Shown: positions 8,128-17,915 of the stretch, piece after piece
Numbering within the stretch: position 1 is the first letter of the stretch
Layout of the letters: every line of letters begins with the position of its first letter
Assembly: GCA_963831235.1 (NCBI GenBank)
Contig: CAWHPS010000041.1
Location: forward strand, 1 to 51,988
DNA length: 51,988 nucleotides
Direction: 5' to 3'
DNA from: CAWHPS01 sp963831235
GTDB taxonomy: Bacteria; Fibrobacterota; OXYB2-FULL-49-7; JAEUSG01
The notes under the pieces: generated by a model
What the model was told of the DNA's origin: nothing
Database searches by the model: none
What the model saw: only the letters and a program-made list of their open reading frames with translations
Translations under genes and position numbers: made by a program

Positions 8128-11013
8128 ATGAAATATCTAAAACCTCTTTTTGCATTTTTGTTCCTTCTATTTTCAATATCCCATGCCTTTTATAATGGGC
8201 GTAATATGCCTGAAAAGAATTTTCTTTTTTTCGAGACCAGCCACTTCAAGGTAATTTACGAGAAGGGACTAGATTCCCTTGCAAGAAGGGCCGCAGAGGT
8301 TGGTGAAGCGGCATTTCCTTCTCTCTGTGAAGATCTATTGGTTGTTGACAGGGACTTGCCCAAAATTAATATGATCCTTACAGATATTGACGATGAAAGC
8401 AATGGCTTTTCAAGTTTTATTGGCCCGACCATAGAACTTTTTGCTTATCCCATGCTCGCTGTCACAACCGGCAATCTGGCATGGATAGATCGTGTTGTTG
8501 TGCATGAGCTGGCGCACCAGATTACATATTTCGCTGTTCGTCGTTTTCTTGGGCCTTACAGCATCGCATACTACACTTATTTTTTGCCAACATGGTTTGT
8601 GGAGGGCATTGCTCAGTTCGAGGGCGAGACATGGGACAAAAACCGGGAGTTTCTTCTTAAAAGTACTTACAATAAATTTCAGTTTCTTGACAGGGAGCAT
8701 CTTTATGGATTTATTGGCACTGATTATATTGGATCACGGCTTCTTTATGAGGAGGGCCACAGCCTTTACAGGTTCCTTGTGCAAAACCATGGCAAGAATA
8801 TCGGCGGACGCATACTGAAAAACCTTACATTGTTCCATCCCACGCTCGATCATGCGCTTGGTAAAACCGTGGGCATAGATGAAAACGTCCTTTTGTACAA
8901 CTGGCGTCTCATGCTTGAAAAGGACTACCCTGTGACAGGCACAGGCAACAGGCCTGGAAACTATGCGCGTGAAGTCAATTCTGTTTTAGGCTCCGATTTT
9001 GCCCAGGTTTATTCCCTGAAACGGGTTAATGAAGGCTTTGTCTTTACCGGCATAGAACGGACGGATGTGTTTGAGAAAAACCTTTATTCCTGGTTTCCAG
9101 GCCCAGGTTTGAAGAAGCTTGCCGGGCCTGAAGCGGGTACTTTTTTCTCCATCCTACCTGATGGGAAAAGGGTCTGCTACTCTATAAATGAGCGTGATGG
9201 CAAATCAGGGGCGCTTCTTAAAGCATTATATGTTTCAGACTTTAATGGAAGAAAAAGATCTTTGAATGGTTTGAAAGGAGAAGACCCATGTGTTCTGCCT
9301 GATGGACGCATAGTATATGTCAGACACCGCAGCGGCTTTTCACAACTTTATTCAAGTGATTTATCCGGAAGATATGAAACAAGGATCGACCTTCCCCCTA
9401 ATGTGGTACAAGTCTATCGTCCTCTGTTTGCAAATCGGCGGATTTATATGTCAATCATTGATATTGATGGCGAGAGGAAAGCTGCTTCAATAAGTCCTGA
9501 TGGCGTAGGTTTTGCAATAGAAGCTGAAAAAAAAGGCGCTGATATCCGTTTCCCAACAGTCAATGCAAAGGGGCAATTGGCTTATGTTTCGAATGAGGAA
9601 GGGCCGTTCAATGTATTCACAAAAGACTCGAATGGAATTGTCAAAAGCGTGACAGCTGATCCTTATGGAGTTTTCTGTCCTGATTTTGACGGTTCAACGG
9701 ATTCGCTTCTCATTACGGCGCTTAAGGATGATAAGGATAATTTCAATCTTTCAGTCTTTTCCATTTCACTTGGGGATGAAAAACAAATTGATACATGGAA
9801 TATGGACCAAACCTGGAAAACAGCACGAGGTTTTGATTGTTCAGGTATTGTCAAAGACAGCACAGAGGGTCAAGTCGGAGGAAGGTCTTTCCCATATAAT
9901 GGGCTTGATCATATAAGTCCAATCCTTGTTTATCCGGATTTTACCATTTTTCAGAACATAGGGCTTAATGCCGAATTTGCCGATCCATTGGAAAAACACA
10001 CTTTAACAATAGGGCTTATGACGAATATAAGCCGATATAATTCTTCTTTTTATAATCCCGACCAATTAGGTTTTAAACTCTCATATTTAAACAAGGTATT
10101 ATACCCTGACATAACCCTGTTGTATATGAACAATTCTGTTATGGGCAGGTATCAGCTTGTTGATGGATGGCAATATATTGAGAAAAAGAAGAGAGACTTA
10201 TTTCAGTGCTTTGCTTCAATACCTGTGAATTTTCCAAGATCCTTCACCTCCAACCAGAATATCTTTTTTGGTGCATTATACTCAAAAAGCCAGTATAGGG
10301 ACAGTGTTTTTAATTCAGGCTATTATAGTATTTACCCATTCCCGGGTAAGAACGAGATTCCTGTTTTCTTAGAATGGTCTATCAGCAATATTACTCCTTT
10401 TGTCGAAAGCTACGCATACCCCCTTGATGCCTTTTCCCTTAATACGCAAATTAAGGTTGCTGATGAGGCATGGGGAAGCGAATCTTATTATCGGATACTT
10501 GATGTTGAGTACAAACAGAGTATCGAAATATTTAAAACATACCAGACGCTCTTTTATCGAGTAAAGGCTGGCACTTTTTTAGGGCTGTCAAACTACTCGT
10601 TTGATGCTGATCCTGAAATCGTGCCAAGAGGAAAGGCGTATGAAGATTTTGTCAACATGGAAAGATACCTCTCTTTTACAACAGAGTATCGTATTCCTCT
10701 TGTCCGTGATGTAGGCCTTGCTGCTGCAGGGTTGTATTTTCAATTATTAACCTTGTCGCCGTTTGTTGATGCTTTTGCATATAACAGACATGGGGTTTCT
10801 TTCAGAGGTGCTCAGGATAATTTAAAAAGTGCATGGACAGCGGGTGTTATCGGGCGGCAGCAAGTTTATTTTATGGGAAAGACCGTTTTTAACATCAGCC
10901 TTTTATTTTATTATGATCCTGTAAAGAGCGATTCTTATGGGTATGTATTTGATTATCCTTTCGGCTCGACTTATGGCTATAAATTAAATATTACAGGGGA
11001 AACAGGCTTTTGA
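8128..11013 (+). CDS. Surface metalloprotease-like protein with beta-propeller and barrel-like C-terminus
   Basis: 961 residues. A signal peptide covers about 1-20. A gluzincin-type zinc site reads 'VVHELAHQ' (His126, Glu127, His130) with a probable third ligand, Glu159, in 'WFVEGIAQFEGE', as in peptidase MA-like families. From about 290 to 560 there are repeats of TolB/PD40 character ('SILPDGKRVCYS', 'CVLPDGRIVYV', 'AYVSNEEGPFNVF'). The last 350 or so residues are rich in alternating aromatic strands and resemble an outer-membrane barrel of the BamA/D15 type. The likely place is the outer membrane with the protease and propeller in the periplasm or at the surface. The substrate is unknown. 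Confidence 0.75.
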   Translation: MKYLKPLFAFLFLLFSISHAFYNGRNMPEKNFLFFETSHFKVIYEKGLDSLARRAAEVGEAAFPSLCEDLLVVDRDLPKINMILTDIDDESNGFSSFIGPTIELFAYPMLAVTTGNLAWIDRVVVHELAHQITYFAVRRFLGPYSIAYYTYFLPTWFVEGIAQFEGETWDKNREFLLKSTYNKFQFLDREHLYGFIGTDYIGSRLLYEEGHSLYRFLVQNHGKNIGGRILKNLTLFHPTLDHALGKTVGIDENVLLYNWRLMLEKDYPVTGTGNRPGNYAREVNSVLGSDFAQVYSLKRVNEGFVFTGIERTDVFEKNLYSWFPGPGLKKLAGPEAGTFFSILPDGKRVCYSINERDGKSGALLKALYVSDFNGRKRSLNGLKGEDPCVLPDGRIVYVRHRSGFSQLYSSDLSGRYETRIDLPPNVVQVYRPLFANRRIYMSIIDIDGERKAASISPDGVGFAIEAEKKGADIRFPTVNAKGQLAYVSNEEGPFNVFTKDSNGIVKSVTADPYGVFCPDFDGSTDSLLITALKDDKDNFNLSVFSISLGDEKQIDTWNMDQTWKTARGFDCSGIVKDSTEGQVGGRSFPYNGLDHISPILVYPDFTIFQNIGLNAEFADPLEKHTLTIGLMTNISRYNSSFYNPDQLGFKLSYLNKVLYPDITLLYMNNSVMGRYQLVDGWQYIEKKKRDLFQCFASIPVNFPRSFTSNQNIFFGALYSKSQYRDSVFNSGYYSIYPFPGKNEIPVFLEWSISNITPFVESYAYPLDAFSLNTQIKVADEAWGSESYYRILDVEYKQSIEIFKTYQTLFYRVKAGTFLGLSNYSFDADPEIVPRGKAYEDFVNMERYLSFTTEYRIPLVRDVGLAAAGLYFQLLTLSPFVDAFAYNRHGVSFRGAQDNLKSAWTAGVIGRQQVYFMGKTVFNISLLFYYDPVKSDSYGYVFDYPFGSTYGYKLNITGETGF

Positions 11014-11100
11014 TTCACGGCAAAGCGGTTTAATCACATAGTTTTGTTGAATATTGTAAAAGAATTATATTAACATGGTCAATAACCAAAAGGGGAAGAT

Positions 11101-12594
11101 ATGCCAAAAGCAATTTGGGCTGGCAATAATCGCTGGCCGTCAGGCCGGAATCTGGGTGAGTTTGCGAAAGACGTTTTTAGGATTGAAAACTGCAAGACTG
11201 ACCGTGAAAAGGCCCTTGCTTTTTACGAATGGTTTATTCGGTGCATGATGCGTGGCCCAAATTTCTCCGTGCCTGACGGGTTTGGCACATATTCAAGGAC
11301 CTTTGATCCACTAATGATGTTCGCGTCATTCGGACATTTCGAATGCACTGGCTGGGGATGGGTTGCAGCAGAGGCGCTTCAGGCAGCGGGGCTCAAGGCG
11401 CGCAGGGTTTGCGGGCAGAATGATGGTCATACCATTTATGAGGTGTTTTATGCTGGTGCAGATAACAAACCTTCATGGCACGCGTTCGATGCGTTCCAAG
11501 GCTGGTGGTATTTAAATAAGAATCAGGAAATAGCTTCTTGTGAAGATGTTTCGCGTGATCACAACCTTGTGCATAGCCCTATTGGGACATCCGAACCCCT
11601 TGGATATCATACTGACCTCGCTTTTCTTGCAAAGCGTCATGACTGGTCTGATGCGCTCGATATCATACAACATGTTCAGAATGAGACCCTCGGATATAAT
11701 CTAAAACCCGGGATGGAGATTGCAAATCTTTTTGAACCAGCTGATCCCATGTTGGTTCTGTATTGCGGGGACTCTTATCCGCGCGGCTCCCACTGCCAGA
11801 TTGCAGAGTATAACCACAGGGGCGAACCAAATTTCCCTCAGCATGAAACATATTGGAAAAATTACCGAAAAAACATGCATGATACAAGCTGGTATAACAG
11901 CGATAAACCGGTACGTACACATGGGGCAGGGGCACTACGCTGGCAGCCGCTGCTTTACGGAGCCGGATCTGCTCTTATGGCGGATAATGCAGTGTTCATG
12001 AACAATACAGTCAAACCATCCGGCACTAACAAACATTGTGAGGTCTGGTACGAAATTGATGTTCCATATTATGTAAGTTATATACAGGTTGAAGGATTTG
12101 TAAAGGTTTCAGGAAGTGATTACTGCGGCCTTAATATATCATCAGATGGAGGCCGGACCCTAGCTCCGCTCCAACAAAATATCCGTGGAAGTTTCCGTGT
12201 GCGTAACGGCCTTGAGGAACGAAAGGCAGGTAAAACATCAGTCCAGTTTACAAGAAAATTTCTCCTCAGGTTCGACCTTCATTCACACAGCAGCACTGTA
12301 ACATCTGAAATCGAAGGATTGCGTATTACCGTGGGCTATCAGCATAATATGTTCACACAACCTTTTATCCTGCCGGGAAAGAACACATTGTATCTTGAAG
12401 GGAACGAGGTTGACGGAACCAGACTCAAGGCAACCTGGAATTATTCCTTAAAGGGTGCTAACGGGAAAGTTGATGTTGAAAGTTCCAGGGACGGGCGATT
12501 TGAAAAAGCCATTGACTTAGGTTTTGACAATGTGCAGGATATAACCATGCGAGGTTTGGTCATAAGCTGCGAAAGTTCCGAGGCAAAGAAATAG
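11101..12594 (+). CDS. Transglutaminase-fold protein (no signal peptide)
   Basis: 497 residues, RBS AGGGGAAG just upstream. A transglutaminase/cysteine-protease-like core lies in the first 150 residues: Cys82 in 'HFECTGWGWVAAEAL', His110 in 'NDGHTIYEVFY' and Asp130 in 'WHAFDAFQGWWYLN', the usual Cys-His-Asp order. The remaining 350 residues look beta-rich and include a segment like a carbohydrate or lectin fold. No signal peptide or membrane segment is visible, so it should be cytoplasmic, unlike most such proteins. It is nine bases upstream of a GH13 enzyme gene and surely co-transcribed with it. It could be a hydrolase rather than a cross-linker. Confidence 0.7.
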   Translation: MPKAIWAGNNRWPSGRNLGEFAKDVFRIENCKTDREKALAFYEWFIRCMMRGPNFSVPDGFGTYSRTFDPLMMFASFGHFECTGWGWVAAEALQAAGLKARRVCGQNDGHTIYEVFYAGADNKPSWHAFDAFQGWWYLNKNQEIASCEDVSRDHNLVHSPIGTSEPLGYHTDLAFLAKRHDWSDALDIIQHVQNETLGYNLKPGMEIANLFEPADPMLVLYCGDSYPRGSHCQIAEYNHRGEPNFPQHETYWKNYRKNMHDTSWYNSDKPVRTHGAGALRWQPLLYGAGSALMADNAVFMNNTVKPSGTNKHCEVWYEIDVPYYVSYIQVEGFVKVSGSDYCGLNISSDGGRTLAPLQQNIRGSFRVRNGLEERKAGKTSVQFTRKFLLRFDLHSHSSTVTSEIEGLRITVGYQHNMFTQPFILPGKNTLYLEGNEVDGTRLKATWNYSLKGANGKVDVESSRDGRFEKAIDLGFDNVQDITMRGLVISCESSEAKK

Positions 12595-12603
12595 TTCATA
12601 TTA

Positions 12604-14316
12604 ATGGCAAACCTGAAAAAACTCAAGCGGCTGACAATACCCGATCTTAAGTCCCTTCATATTAAGATCGGCCGGGAAGGCCAGTTAAAGCGATCCTGGC
12701 CTGTTGCTCCGGGTGAATTCTTCAGGATTTACAAAGACGACCCACTTTGTCTTACAGTTGAATTCCTTGAAAAACATAATCATCCCCATCCCAAGGTTGT
12801 GCTTTACACTGATCTTTTGTGCAAGACAGACAATTGGAGCGAGATTGAATTCAAACAGGTAAAGTCGGGAATCTTTTCAATTTCCGTTAAACCTAAATCT
12901 TGCGGGATTTTCCAATTCAAGATAAAGCACTCCCCTGACAATGGCAAGACCTGGTTTTGGGACAGGGTCCCTTTCACAAAAGTCATTGTGGATCCTGCCA
13001 AAACAAGGGATATCAGAATGTACACGCTTATTCCAACCGCGTCCGGCACAATAAAAAATTGGATTACGGCACTTGATCATATAAAAAATCTTGGGTTCAA
13101 CATGGTCCATCTTTTGCCGGTTACATCTCTTGACCAATCGGAAAGTCCGTATGCTGCATTTGATTTGTTCAGCATAGATGAATCGTATCTTGACCCTGCT
13201 GACACTCGGGACGGGCTTGAACAATTCGAGGATTTTGTCAAGGTTGCCCATGAAAAGGGGCTTGGCTTATGTATGGACCTTGTGCTTAACCATATAGGGA
13301 TTACAAGTCTTATGGCAGGCCTTGCTCCGGAATGGATAACGCCTGATAAAAACGAACCTGACGGCCTGATGCGAACCGGATGCTGGCACATGAACAAATG
13401 GATTAAATGGGGTGACCTGGTAAAAATAAACTATGATGTACCCGAGGTGTCTGTCAGAAAGGCGCTCTGGGATTACATGAAACAGTACGCGCTTTTCTTT
13501 GCGAATTACGCTGCATACACCGGAGGCATGATACGGCTTGACAATCTGCATTCAAGTCATCATGGTTTTATGACTGATTTAATCAGCGCATTACGGAAGG
13601 ATTATCCTGACCTTGTAATCCAGGCCGAATACTTTTCAGATTCAAACACGCTCCTTAAAACAGCCTCGGAACTGGAGCTGAATCTTCTGCTCGCAAATCC
13701 TTGGGAGCATCCTTACGCTGAAGATTTACGGGATTATTTGAAGTATCTGCATGATATAAGCACAAAGCTTCATTTTCTAAACCCGCTCACAACCCATGAT
13801 ACCGGAACACCGGCCCAGCTTTACGGTTCTCCTTATGCCGCAGTTCCGAGATATTTTGCGGTCACCCTTATGGGAACGGGGGAGACCGGTATTGTCCAGG
13901 GGACGGAGCACGGCGCACTGGAAAGAATCAACTTCATCGGCAGGAGTCGTCCGAGTCCCATGCCTATGCCGGATTATTTCAATGACAGACTAATGAAAAT
14001 CAACCTTCTTCATTCGCAGCACCAGGTTTTTCATGAAGGGGGCAATATCAAGTTCGTGGACAAGAATCATGGTGCGGTGCTTGCAGCCGTACGTGAGGAA
14101 AAGGATGAAAAAGGGGAGAGGTTTCTTTTGATATCCAATATGGATACGTCGCATCCGCATATCATACGCATAGATTGTTCCGACCTTTTGAATCAGGCTG
14201 AAAGGGTCATTCTTAAGGAAGCCTTTTCTGACAGTATAATTGCGGTTCAAGGTGATTCAATCGAAATTGAGGTCGAGGAGTGCGGCATCAGGGCTTATTG
14301 GATTGAAATCGGCTGA
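12604..14316 (+). CDS. GH13 family glucan enzyme, resembling the 4-alpha-glucanotransferase domain of glycogen debranching enzyme
   Basis: 570 residues. GH13 motifs: region I 'DLVLNH' (Asp225-His230), region II 'IRLDNLHS' with Arg311 and nucleophile Asp313, region III 'IQAEYF' with acid/base Glu342, and region IV 'TTHDTGT' with His398-Asp399, so the catalytic set is complete. The TIM-barrel entry 'GFNMVHLLPVTSL' and the 'RLDN.HS' motif recall the N-terminal transferase half of eukaryotic-type debranching enzyme (AGL) more than bacterial amylases. A beta-rich N-terminal domain of about 130 residues precedes the barrel. No signal peptide is seen, so it is likely cytoplasmic glycogen metabolism. 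The AGL likeness is from recalled motifs. Confidence 0.75.
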   Translation: MANLKKLKRLTIPDLKSLHIKIGREGQLKRSWPVAPGEFFRIYKDDPLCLTVEFLEKHNHPHPKVVLYTDLLCKTDNWSEIEFKQVKSGIFSISVKPKSCGIFQFKIKHSPDNGKTWFWDRVPFTKVIVDPAKTRDIRMYTLIPTASGTIKNWITALDHIKNLGFNMVHLLPVTSLDQSESPYAAFDLFSIDESYLDPADTRDGLEQFEDFVKVAHEKGLGLCMDLVLNHIGITSLMAGLAPEWITPDKNEPDGLMRTGCWHMNKWIKWGDLVKINYDVPEVSVRKALWDYMKQYALFFANYAAYTGGMIRLDNLHSSHHGFMTDLISALRKDYPDLVIQAEYFSDSNTLLKTASELELNLLLANPWEHPYAEDLRDYLKYLHDISTKLHFLNPLTTHDTGTPAQLYGSPYAAVPRYFAVTLMGTGETGIVQGTEHGALERINFIGRSRPSPMPMPDYFNDRLMKINLLHSQHQVFHEGGNIKFVDKNHGAVLAAVREEKDEKGERFLLISNMDTSHPHIIRIDCSDLLNQAERVILKEAFSDSIIAVQGDSIEIEVEECGIRAYWIEIG

Positions 14317-14331
14317 GGCAATACTCCGGTT

Positions 14332-15114
14332 TTAAGAATAATTGTTGCTGATTATTTTGGTCAATCTGTTTCCGATCATATATGCAATGCTTCCAAGCGC
14401 ACTCAAGGGTAGAGCACTGCTCTTGACTACAAGCAAGGCCTGCAGCGTTGTTCCCTGGTTTATTTGCACATACCTTACGTCTAACGCGTTTTCATCCGCC
14501 AGTTCCATCAAATTCGTCTGGTGGTCGTTCAAAGCCTTCAAGCGGTTTGCAATCTCCTCGGAAAGATGGGATGCCGTGGCTCCGGTAAAATGGCGCCATT
14601 TTCCTTCACCATAGACATGGATTGAACAATATTCAAGAGAAAAAATACGTGTAGCCTCTTCAGCGATTCCTGTGAGTGTCTGCCGATCATCAGAAATGGA
14701 TAAAAGCCATGCCCCGAATGTTTTCAACTGAACCAGTGTTTTGTCCAGTAAATCCGCTTTTGTCGCATTCTCGGAAGCCGATGATGTCAGTCGGCTGATT
14801 ACCCCTGCTGTGAGTAGAAATGCCGTAAGTGAAATCCAATCGGAAAAATCTGCGATGAAGAATGTTCCTGTCGGGGGTAGATAGAAATAGTTAAAACAAA
14901 GCGTTGCAACAATTGATGTTATAATGGACACAATGAAATCACCAAAGAATGCGGATAAAAGAACCAGAATAAGAAAACTGAATGCGGCTGTTGGCGCATT
15001 GGTAATCGTTCCGAAAGCCAGTGTAAGTCTCATTGTGGCTAGAACGGCAAAAACAAAAGCAAAGATGAGTCCGAGTCTTCTTAGTGATTTGCGATGTTTA
15101 TTTACAAAAAGCAT
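14332..15114 (-). CDS. DUF4118-GAF membrane sensor without kinase domain
   Basis: The start is placed at the ATG at 15114 because AGGAGGTG lies about five bases upstream; an ATG at 15141 precedes that RBS. About 260 residues. The first 100 form four membrane helices of the KdpD-type DUF4118 domain ('LCFNYFYLPPTGTF' is the loop typical of it). A short coiled linker follows, then a GAF domain of about 130 residues. There is no HisKA or ATPase domain. It is last in the kdpD-like/kdpE-like/permease operon, 43 bases after the permease. It may act as a regulatory or decoy partner of the membrane kinase. Confidence 0.8.
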   Translation of the reverse strand: MLFVNKHRKSLRRLGLIFAFVFAVLATMRLTLAFGTITNAPTAAFSFLILVLLSAFFGDFIVSIITSIVATLCFNYFYLPPTGTFFIADFSDWISLTAFLLTAGVISRLTSSASENATKADLLDKTLVQLKTFGAWLLSISDDRQTLTGIAEEATRIFSLEYCSIHVYGEGKWRHFTGATASHLSEEIANRLKALNDHQTNLMELADENALDVRYVQINQGTTLQALLVVKSSALPLSALGSIAYMIGNRLTKIISNNYS

Positions 15115-15157
15115 TACAACACCTCCTGAAAAGCCATGCATTGAGTTTTCACTTTAA

Positions 15158-17137
15158 TCACACTCGTATAGGTAGAATGACAAATGGAATCCCCTTATGA
15201 TAAAAATTCCGTTGAAGTGAAAAGACTGTATAATTATGGAGCCACCGTGTCCAGAATGTTTCCTTTGAAAACACCAATTGGCCGCCAAAGAATACCGCAC
15301 TCGGATACCGCGCTAAAATATCCGGAATTACCCGGTCTGCTTCCATAATCACATCAGTACCTATAAAGTACAAGCCTTCAGAGAAATAACCCTGCCCTTG
15401 CATGAACCTGGCATACCGTCCTGTCCCTTCCTTTACAGACTGATGGAGATGCTCCACTTCGTCGATTCCTTTGAAATTTCCGGTATCAACAATTCCAATG
15501 CTGACAAAAAGGAAATTCTTGAATTCATCTCCAAAAAAGCGCAAAACACTGAAAAGAGTATGAAGGCCGAGTCCGTTAAAGCCATTGACAAATATGACTG
15601 CGGTCTTTGCTTTGGCATTAAAAGGGGGTTGGGTTGCAGGAAGTAAAACATCCGGTGCAACTTTCTCAAGCAACGTGTCCAGGCGTCGGAGCTGGCGGGT
15701 TGTGCCGGCATAATGTTTTTTAATCAGAAATGCCGTCATGATCAGAAGTCCCGTGACCAAAAGAGTAATCCACCCGCCGTCATTGAATTTTACCGTAATG
15801 ACGGAGACGAGAATCAACGAGGTGACCAAAAGCCCGAGTCCATTGACCAAAAGCCGGATTTTCCACGGACCGCGTATTGATCTTACACTCCACCAATGCC
15901 GGACCATTCCAAGCTGAGACATACAGAATGTAATGAATACGTTTATGCTGTATAGCACGATTAGATACCTGATGGAACCTTTGGTGATTAGCAGTGTTAT
16001 CAAAGCTGCGCCGCTCATCATTAAAATCCCATTTTGTGCTACCAACCTGTCATTCAGCAGGGCAAAACGACTCGGCATCCAGCGATCCAGTGCCATGCTT
16101 GCGAGTACCCTGGGGCCATCAAGGAAACCAGCCTGGGCTGCAACAAACAAAAGAGCGGCAGCCGACAACAGAGATACCAGAACAAAGACTTTTCCTCCAT
16201 CACCCCAGGAAGCGGAGATTGTTTCAAACAGGACTGCGTTCAATGTTTTTCCATGTTGTGGCGAAACCTTGAAAAGCAGATAAGCCACCATGAGACCTGA
16301 TGCCGTGAAAGCCAGTGATAATGACATGTAAAGCAGGGTCCGCTTTCCTGTTCTTATTCTTGGTTCCCTAAGAATGGGAAGCCCGTTGCTTACTGCTTCA
16401 ATCCCGGTATAAGTTCCGGCCCCCATGCTGAAGGACCGAAAAATAAGGAAGATAACACCGCTTAGCCCAAGTTCCGTTACAGCGGAATGGGCTTCTCCAA
16501 GGGCAACAGCGGGTAATACCGCTGCATTGGAGGAATACGTAATAAGAGAATAAATAATCACAAAAAAATGGGTCAGAACAAAGATTATAAAAACCGGCAC
16601 AAGCGGGACAACGGATTCCCTTATACCTCGCAGATTAAGCAGTGTGAGGACCACAAGCCCCATGATGGCGAAGGAGAGTTTATGTTCGTACCAATCTGTT
16701 GGCAGGAAGCTGAAGATAGCATCCGCACCTGCGGCAATGGACATTGAAATGGTAAGTGCATAATCAATAAGAAGTGCGCATCCGGAAACAACGCCCGCAC
16801 GTGGCGATAGCAGCTTTGTTGCAACCAGATATCCACCACCACCAGTGGGAAAAAGTTCGATGATCTGCGAATAGCTGGCGCTTATAAGGAAAATGGTAAG
16901 TGCAGATGCCAGAGCGACAAAAAGCCCCAACATCTGATGATTGCCGAGTGCAAGGAACGCCTCTTCGGGTCCATAACAGGAAGATGAAAGACCGTCCGCT
17001 CCCAACCCCACCCAGGCAAAGAAGGCAATTAACGAGAGGCGATGAAAAATGCTGCGATCATTAGGATCTCGTGGATTCCCTAAAAGAAATCGTCTTACCC
17101 TGCCAAAAATGTATTCCTTTGTTTCATCACTATCCAT
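15158..17137 (-). CDS. APC-superfamily permease, KimA-like potassium importer
   Basis: 659 residues. About 12 membrane helices fill the first 480, followed by a soluble C-terminal domain of about 170 residues. 'GLGADGLSSSCYGPEEAF' near residue 42 is the unwound first helix typical of KimA/YdaO-type K+ transporters, and 'FPTGGGGYLVA' is also characteristic of the APC fold. Transport of K+ (with H+) is inferred from this likeness and from the adjacent KdpDE-type two-component genes. An amino acid substrate remains possible. The 79-bp gap to the response regulator is too short for a ydaO-type riboswitch. Confidence 0.75.
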   Translation of the reverse strand: MDSDETKEYIFGRVRRFLLGNPRDPNDRSIFHRLSLIAFFAWVGLGADGLSSSCYGPEEAFLALGNHQMLGLFVALASALTIFLISASYSQIIELFPTGGGGYLVATKLLSPRAGVVSGCALLIDYALTISMSIAAGADAIFSFLPTDWYEHKLSFAIMGLVVLTLLNLRGIRESVVPLVPVFIIFVLTHFFVIIYSLITYSSNAAVLPAVALGEAHSAVTELGLSGVIFLIFRSFSMGAGTYTGIEAVSNGLPILREPRIRTGKRTLLYMSLSLAFTASGLMVAYLLFKVSPQHGKTLNAVLFETISASWGDGGKVFVLVSLLSAAALLFVAAQAGFLDGPRVLASMALDRWMPSRFALLNDRLVAQNGILMMSGAALITLLITKGSIRYLIVLYSINVFITFCMSQLGMVRHWWSVRSIRGPWKIRLLVNGLGLLVTSLILVSVITVKFNDGGWITLLVTGLLIMTAFLIKKHYAGTTRQLRRLDTLLEKVAPDVLLPATQPPFNAKAKTAVIFVNGFNGLGLHTLFSVLRFFGDEFKNFLFVSIGIVDTGNFKGIDEVEHLHQSVKEGTGRYARFMQGQGYFSEGLYFIGTDVIMEADRVIPDILARYPSAVFFGGQLVFSKETFWTRWLHNYTVFSLQRNFYHKGIPFVILPIRV

Positions 17138-17216
17138 GCCGCCTCCACTATACCTAATAAAATAATGGAGTAATCGTTCCGAGAGGGAGTCAATAAGTCG
17201 TCAATAATCTCAGGAT

Positions 17217-17915
17217 TCAATCTGTCCGCAACCGATATCCTACGCCGGGTTCGGTGATTATGAGTGTGGGAATATGGTGGTTTGGCTCGAGTTTAAGTCG
17301 TAGATTGCTGATTGTGACCCGTAATAGATGGGATATACCTTCGCAATCTTCATCTTTATTCCAAATGGCCTTGTATATTTGTTTGTGTGTCACAACCTTT
17401 CCCGCATTTAAAACAAGTGTTTTAAGAACATCATATTCAGTAGGGGTAAGGCTGATGGGTGCTTCTTTTACCAATACCTCGCGTTTGGCCAAATCCACTG
17501 AAAGATGCCCGCTTTTAAAGACAGGCTCCTCTGTAGAGGAGCGTAAACGGCGAAGCACCGCCCGAAGCCTGGCGAGCATCTCATCTTCGCTGAAAGGCTT
17601 GGTTAAATAATCATCTGCCCCGGCATCCAAAGCGGATACCTTATCCTTTTCATTGTCACGAACCGAAAGGATGATGATGGGTGTTAATGAATGTTTACGG
17701 ATTAAACGGGTGACCTCTATACCGTCAATGTCCGGCAGACCCAAATCAAGGATAACGGCATCCGGACGGCAAGCGGAAAATTCCAGTAATGACTCTTTCC
17801 CGCTAGAAGCTTGAAAGACCGTATACCCTTGTTCTGAAAGGCTGGCCTTAAGAAAACGTCGAATGGAAGGTTCATCGTCAATAATCAGTATTCTTAATGA
17901 AGTATCTGTTTTCAT
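17217..17915 (-). CDS. OmpR-family response regulator, KdpE-like
   Basis: 232 residues. Receiver domain: acidic pair in 'IIDDEPS', phospho-acceptor Asp near residue 57 in 'VILDLGLPDIDG', and Lys in 'YLTKPFSEDEML'. A winged-helix effector domain ('LTPTEYDVLKTLVLNAGKVVTH') covers about 130-228. The kinase stop and this start overlap by four bases (17912-17915), so translation is coupled. The likely target is the downstream permease and possibly a kdpFABC operon elsewhere. Confidence 0.92.
   Translation of the reverse strand: MKTDTSLRILIIDDEPSIRRFLKASLSEQGYTVFQASSGKESLLEFSACRPDAVILDLGLPDIDGIEVTRLIRKHSLTPIIILSVRDNEKDKVSALDAGADDYLTKPFSEDEMLARLRAVLRRLRSSTEEPVFKSGHLSVDLAKREVLVKEAPISLTPTEYDVLKTLVLNAGKVVTHKQIYKAIWNKDEDCEGISHLLRVTISNLRLKLEPNHHIPTLIITEPGVGYRLRTD

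Noticed and set aside
17138..17216. Possible c-di-AMP (ydaO-type) riboswitch before the KimA-like permease
   Set aside because: The 79-bp gap is too short for that riboswitch and shows no matching structure.
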